NCBI RefSeq assembly: GCF_964204645.1
Contig: NC_134025.1
Coordinates: forward strand, 22,536,001-22,600,000
DNA length: 64,000 nucleotides
Source: Tubulanus polymorphus
Taxonomy: Eukaryota; Nemertea; Palaeonemertea; Tubulaniformes; Tubulanidae
Direction: 5' to 3'
Under the pieces are notes generated by a model. It did no database searches and had not been told where the DNA came from. It was given only the letters and a program-made list of their open reading frames with translations. Positions 58,811 through 64,000 of the stretch are shown one piece after another (positions within the stretch are counted from its first letter, which is position 1; each line of letters opens with the position of its first letter). The translations under genes were made by a program, and so were the position numbers.

Positions 58811-59142
58811 CCTCCCTCGGTAGGGATTCAAACCTGATGACGTTGCTACACTCAGCCACGGCACGAACCCCTGCCATACTAGACCGGGTGTGCAGGTTTA
58901 CCGCACGAAAACTCGCGGCACCAACAATCAGATTGCTTGTTGTATAATCGCTGAGGTAAATTTCACAGAAGAACTATAAATGGCAAAACCCGGGCCGGGC
59001 TTAAATAAAACGGGATTTCTGATTGGCTAAAATGACATCACCTAAGCTGCGCATATAGCTGGGCACTCAGGCTAGTGTGGCAGGGTTTCGTACTATGGCA
59101 ATCTCGATGCCATCAGGTTCGAATCCCTGCTGGGGGAGGATG
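58811..59142. mobile_element. foldback element with tRNA-like arms, copy II
   Basis: Left arm CCTCGGTAGGGATTCAAACC; right arm TAGTGTGGCAGGGTTTCGTA followed by GGTTCGAATCCCTGC, which carries a perfect Pol III B box. Spacer as in copy I (ATCAGATTGCTTGTTGTATA, TTCTGATTGGCTAAAATGAC). Confidence 0.8.
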
Positions 59143-59682
59143 ACATATAACTTGTATTCAAGCTGTGACGAAAGGGACATTTTTCATTTCAGCGTATATA
59201 AAACTTAACTGTCAATGAAACGGTGTAAAATTGTTTCAAAATTCGATAGAATAGCGCATATTCTTTGCCCCAGAAGTGCGATAATTATTCGTTTTACGAT
59301 GTATTTTTCGCGCGGTGGTTTTTTCCGCCGGGATACAGGTTAATGGTTCATTTGCGATGCGTGCGATTAATTTTCGACGGTAATGGCTGTTTCTGCAGTC
59401 GACTAATTCTGTTAGTCTTGATTTATCCGGCTTGATTCAATATTTGTCGCCGGCTTTATATGTTTGGCCCAGTCAGCTTCCCAGGCACCGCCGCACGGTT
59501 GCTGTGTCCACACAATCTTAATCTTTCTTAGCCATTGCCGTACTGGAGAAATTGCATGAACTTATGATTACGCGAGTTCTATGTTGATTCGTCGTATTCA
59601 TTGGAGCAAATATTGAATTTGACCATATGCTGAAAGTCGTAATCCACTGCTTCCGGACGCCTCTGTGAAAGTGTAAGGTCTA

Positions 59683-59967
59683 AAGCAGCAATCACTCTGA
59701 GATGATTCAGCCCGGGCCTAATTGGTACAGGGCTGGCCTCAAACAAATTTGGCCCATGCCTAATCAGAGAGCGCGTTCCCACATAATCCACTCACTCGAT
59801 ACTAAAAAAAGCGAAATAAGTCATTTCTGGAACCACAATAATCACACGCAATAATCCAACCCGTGCTAAAATTTGACTGGTCTGGTCCGACATTTTTGGG
59901 CGCGCCGTGTGAACAGTTGTTCCAGCTTAATTTGGGCTCGTCCAAAGTGCTCGCATGATCGCGGCTT
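59683..59967. mobile_element. MITE family A, copy 4 (reverse)
   Basis: AAAGCAGCAATCACTCTGAG at the left, GCATGATCGCGGCTT at the right, with the conserved core CCACTCACTCGATACTAAA. Same orientation as copy 2. Confidence 0.7.
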
Positions 59968-59969
59968 AT

Positions 59970-62570
59970 GAGTGCCTTGAAATTGAGATAAGTCATTGAA
60001 AGGTTGTCTTAAATTGAGTTGGGTCAGTGATGCGTTTGAATTGAGATGAGATGGGTCAGTAGTGAGCAGGGTTGTATCATGAGCTAAGTTTGGTCAGTGA
60101 ACAGAATTTTGCCCAGACATGATTAGTTTCTTCAGAAGTCTTCAAATATGGATTACGAAAGCCGTGAGCACGAAAACACATTTATGAAAAATTCACTGCT
60201 GTTTTTCACTGTGAAATACTTAGAGAAGAGGACTTTGAAATGTATTTGATGTAATCAGTGCCTCCTTCTGTTTGCGGTATTTACATCTCAATTCATGCGA
60301 GGTTGCAGGTTATATGCTTGGAATATCAGATCGGATTGATAATGAAATAATTATCTGTATCTTGAATTTCAGCCTTCGTCCCAGCCGGGGCTGGGGGATG
60401 GTTAAATGGCCTGTGAATTATCTATAATTAATGACACTAAAAACTAGATAAAACTAATTGCGGTTATGCATAATTTATCAGGCTGGTACTGCTAGTTATC
60501 TTGTCATTGTCAGTCTTATTTTGAGTTTTCATCAACTTTCATCAATTTTTGCCACTTAATTAGTTATTAAACATGACCTTCAACTACCACGTATATAGGC
60601 TACCGCAAATAGTGTTGTATGCTTTAAAAAGGTACATAATATAAACATAAGCAATCATTTATGAATGAACTGCAATCGACCAAAATATTTCCTATATTAG
60701 CATGAGTGATATTTTGACAGGCCATCGTCAATGAATATGCCATCCATTTTTGATTTTGGTACAATGAAATATCTTTAATTTGATCGTTTTGAATTTGTTC
60801 ATAATGTAATATGTAGTGGGTTAATCTTAATTTTATTATATCTCAAGTTATAATCGATTGATTTTCTCATGAAATTCATCACTGATTTGGATATTTTTCA
60901 AACTGTCATTTAAGCCTGAGAGTTGATTTAACTTCAACGAATATTACTTGTTCATTTTACTAAAATGGAATATACCTGGAGTTTAATGAGACAAGCTGCC
61001 ACGGTCCAAGTGAATGGGTACTACATGGTCACCAGGGACTAATTGGACACTGGCTCATTTTATAGCGCTTGGGTCCCTGCCAGGTTGCTTATGCGTTGAA
61101 CACTTTAATTTACAGCTCTGGTTCTATAATTGGCACCTTGCGGTTTGACTAGGCTTAATTCCATTATAAGTGTTACATACATAGATTTGCATTGTACGCG
61201 CGCATAAACTATAGCGTAGTTGTAACTTTTGCTTGTGATTCAAGGCCATTGAACATCCTTGAACTTAGTGCTGTAGTTAGTGTTACACTTCAGTTGTTTC
61301 ACCTCTGCAATGTCATCTTGATATTGCATTTTCGAGCAAGTTCTTCTTGCAATTACCTGAGAATAGAGTCGAATATTGGATAACGCAAGTGTTTAGGGCC
61401 ATTAAATTGATAATTAAGTTATCGCATAATTAAATGCGTAGATCTTTTGATGTGCCACGTTTGAGATTATTAGGTCAATTTGTGTATTAGTTTAGAAATT
61501 CATACCAATAAGATTATATTTTAGTTTCGATTACCTTATTAGGGGATTTAGTCTCCCCGGGAACCACCACCACCTTGGCTGAACAGTGCATACGAAATCA
61601 AAAAAGTAGCGTATCTTATTCAGAAGCACTGGTTCCTTCATTATCGCGTTATTATTATACTCTATAAGATATTCTTCGATAAGTTATTCTTTGATCTAGC
61701 ACTCGATGCTGCTGTAAGCTGCGTAGTTTAGCTGCGGCCTCGTCATGTATGGCAGATGGGCATTCATCTCTCATAAACGGGCCAGATGATACCGAACTTC
61801 TCTGAACTCCCGCGAGCTTTCATTAAATACTGATTAAATTGTCGATTTCCTCTTCTAGTAGGGCATCTTTTTAATTTGATTAACCAAACATCAAAAGTTC
61901 TGCTATCGGTCTCAATCCTTGCCTTGGATTTATACAATGCGATTACGTTTAGCGAGAGACAGTCCACCAAACGAAACCGCGCGATGAGTGGGGTTTATCG
62001 GTACATACCACCCATCTAACGATATCCCTAAAAGAGAAATTGCCTTCGGGTTGAGTATTATTGCTCGCTATGTGAGATTTGATTACTATTTACATTGTTT
62101 TCTGTGGAAGGATTTATACTTGTGTGCAGGGATTTCGTCATAATCTAGATATTAGAATAATCTAGATATGGAATACTAGTCACAAAGTTTTGGTGATATT
62201 TCTCTAAATCTTAATGTTGTACTTCTATAAATCTTTGGGATTGCAGAACTGACTACCATTACTATTTTAGAGCAGTCTCAACTCTTTTTAAGATCTCAAT
62301 TACTCACAAAATTATCAAAAAAGCAATACCCATGATTTTGAAAATCTGAATGATTTCTAGTACATTTTCAACTTAACTATTATTTTGATGTCAAATTGTG
62401 GTGAAAACTACTACAAAGGGAGACACCAATATAGTCATGTCTGGGATTGTTGGGCTGTCACCTCTTTCTTTCGATCGGAGTTTGATCAGTCATGTCTAAA
62501 TTCTTCAAATTCCGATAGTGCTTGAACCGAGATGATAAATTTCGAGCAGTGACTCTTGAAACAAAAGTAT
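59970..62570. other. intergenic, no gene seen
   Basis: AT-rich with short stop-interrupted frames only. A phrase near 61060-61080 (GCTTGGGTCCCTGCCAGG) resembles one near 4550, probably a dispersed-repeat remnant. Confidence 0.4.
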
Positions 62571-62579
62571 ATAAGCTTA

Positions 62580-63200
62580 CTTAAAAATTGATGCCGCGAA
62601 AATTTGAAATGACATTTTTGCCAGCCAAGAAGCGAGAAGGCAGTTTACATCATTCGGAATTGAACGCCGTCTGTCAAAGAGAATTCCCATCGAAAAAAAA
62701 ACACGACGACTTTTCTCGCAGGAAATTCGCAATCATTCATCAATATTATTTTACAACGTCGGCTTACTGCGCGTGCAAACGTCTCACAAGCACGACTAGC
62801 GAATTTCGTTCGATATGTTGTTTTTTGTCGCGAAGCCGATATGCCTATTTCCGTGCGCGCGATAAGACGTCGAGTTCGTGGTGGAAAACTTCGAAAAACG
62901 ACAAGTGAAGTGGAAATGCATTAACACGCGATAAGTATTCGGTCAACATCGAGGGCGCGTTCCACGCGAAATACAAAAAGGTTGTTCTTTCACTGCTGCT
63001 GAAAAGAGACTCTTCACGGGAGTCTGTCTTTAAAGAGACGCGGGTGACTCTTTTTATTGGATTCCACTCAAGGTTTGCTGGCGCGTGGAAATGTTAGCTT
63101 CCGCTATAGCTCGTAGAGAAATTCGATGAGCTCAGAAGAACAAATATATATAACTAGCAGTATTCCCAGTTTTCGACACGGGGCGGGGCTGGTGTAGTTG
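62580..63200. promoter_or_regulatory. CpG-rich block with TATA-like and GC-box motifs
   Basis: CpG-rich from about 62590 to 63010, then AAATATATATAAC near 63141-63153 and GGGGCGGGGC near 63179. The open frame at 62588-62908 is unlike any known protein and probably reflects the CpG-rich composition. Could be a promoter for a gene beyond the window or an alternative start; direction is uncertain. Confidence 0.25.
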
Positions 63201-63209
63201 ATGTAGAGA

Positions 63210-64000
63210 CATAAAAATGTTACATGGCAATAATGCCGTGAAGTAATAAGAAAACGTAGTTCATGAATGTCCTAACAGGGGGACACATTGGTAGCAATAT
63301 GGTTGAGGAAAAAAGTTTAATATAATCTGATGTTTTAATTTCATTTCGTTATGATCTCCTTTCACTAAATTTGATGCCTTGTCGTAATTTTAGATTGTAA
63401 ACTATGCTAAAAACCAATTCCCGCGTTTGTTTAGGACCAAAGAATTGTCACATCAACATGAAACACCCGACCCAATAATGGCGATGTTTTCCAAAATACC
63501 TCCAACCAATTCATATAGTTATCTAGATGCATGAAAAAATATACCCGTGCCTCGACGCTATCTTATATAGCTTGAAGTGGTCTTGTAGGTTCTACACGGT
63601 GGATGGATGCAAGGCAATTGAACGTATCAGAAAAAGATAATCTCGGCAGCCCCGACCTTTTCAACATTGACATTTTTTTTCTCGTTTTATTGGTGAGCAT
63701 TATAGAAAACCTGGTCACCTCGTAAATGAGAATAGATTATTATATAAAATTGCAGAGCCTTTCTACGCCTGTGAATCTGAATGAAAATTCATCTCTGTGG
63801 CCCAGGATTTCAGTGTTCTCCATAAGGGACTGCATTATGACGTTGTGTCTGCTGAAGTAGCAAGACTTTCGATCCCCCCCAAAAATACGGAAAAATCAAG
63901 CTCAATCTTTTTTTCGCATTAGCTCAATATATTTCAAAGCAATTATCAGCATTGATAGAATATTGACATCCACTCTGGTTGGGGCAGAAAATATTTTATA
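63210..64000. other. no gene seen
   Basis: AT-rich sequence to the window end without a supported exon on either strand. Confidence 0.4.

Noticed and set aside
62588-62908. 106-codon plus-strand frame
   Set aside because: Arg/Ser/Lys-rich composition reflects CpG-rich DNA; no recognisable domain or splice context.

Overview
This is a nuclear genomic window from a marine invertebrate, probably a lophotrochozoan and plausibly a mollusc. The support is: multi-exon genes with GT/AG introns, animal-only or cilium-linked proteins (TASP1, TTC8/BBS8, a BTB zinc-finger protein), AT-rich intergenic DNA packed with short inverted-repeat elements, the palindromic word TAGGCCTA scattered throughout, and two composite repeats (tandem core units, then an ACGG microsatellite, then a terminal hairpin) that resemble the 'pearl' elements described in bivalves. 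The species cannot be named from sequence alone. Reading frames were assembled by hand from splice signals and phase, so each multi-exon CDS is listed as its full span with exon coordinates in the evidence.

Layout. 0-6.5 kb: repeats plus one orphan coding exon on the minus strand (1283-1460). 6.5-7.8 kb: an unrecognised small minus-strand gene, head-to-head with C1D (exosome cofactor, plus strand, 9.1-11.2 kb). 11.2-14.2 kb: intergenic, with a pearl-like repeat. 14.4-19.8 kb: an eleven-exon minus-strand gene whose C-terminus looks like the PWWP3/MUM1 DNA-repair family. 23.25-26.3 kb: a complete twelve-exon TASP1 (threonine aspartase, minus strand). 26.4-33.8 kb: intergenic, with several inverted-repeat elements and a CpG-rich, possibly regulatory block holding a perfect RFX X-box. 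33.9-37.3 kb: a three-exon BTB zinc-finger gene (plus strand), followed by an exact 343-bp tandem duplication. 41.1-43.5 kb: an unrecognised minus-strand gene ending in a lysine-rich tail. 43.8-44.7 kb: METTL21A-like lysine methyltransferase (plus). 45.1-49.2 kb: TTC8/BBS8 (plus), missing its last exon. 49.2-64 kb: a large repeat-rich, gene-poor stretch with a (TA)n tract, a SINE and two foldback elements with tRNA-like arms.

The genes do not form one pathway. They are ordinary housekeeping, ciliary and chromatin genes in a repeat-dense landscape. The most unusual content is in the mobile and structural DNA: foldback elements whose arms carry tRNA-type B boxes, pearl-like elements, a telomere-like tract inside a perfect inverted repeat, and several families of terminal-inverted-repeat elements within gene introns.
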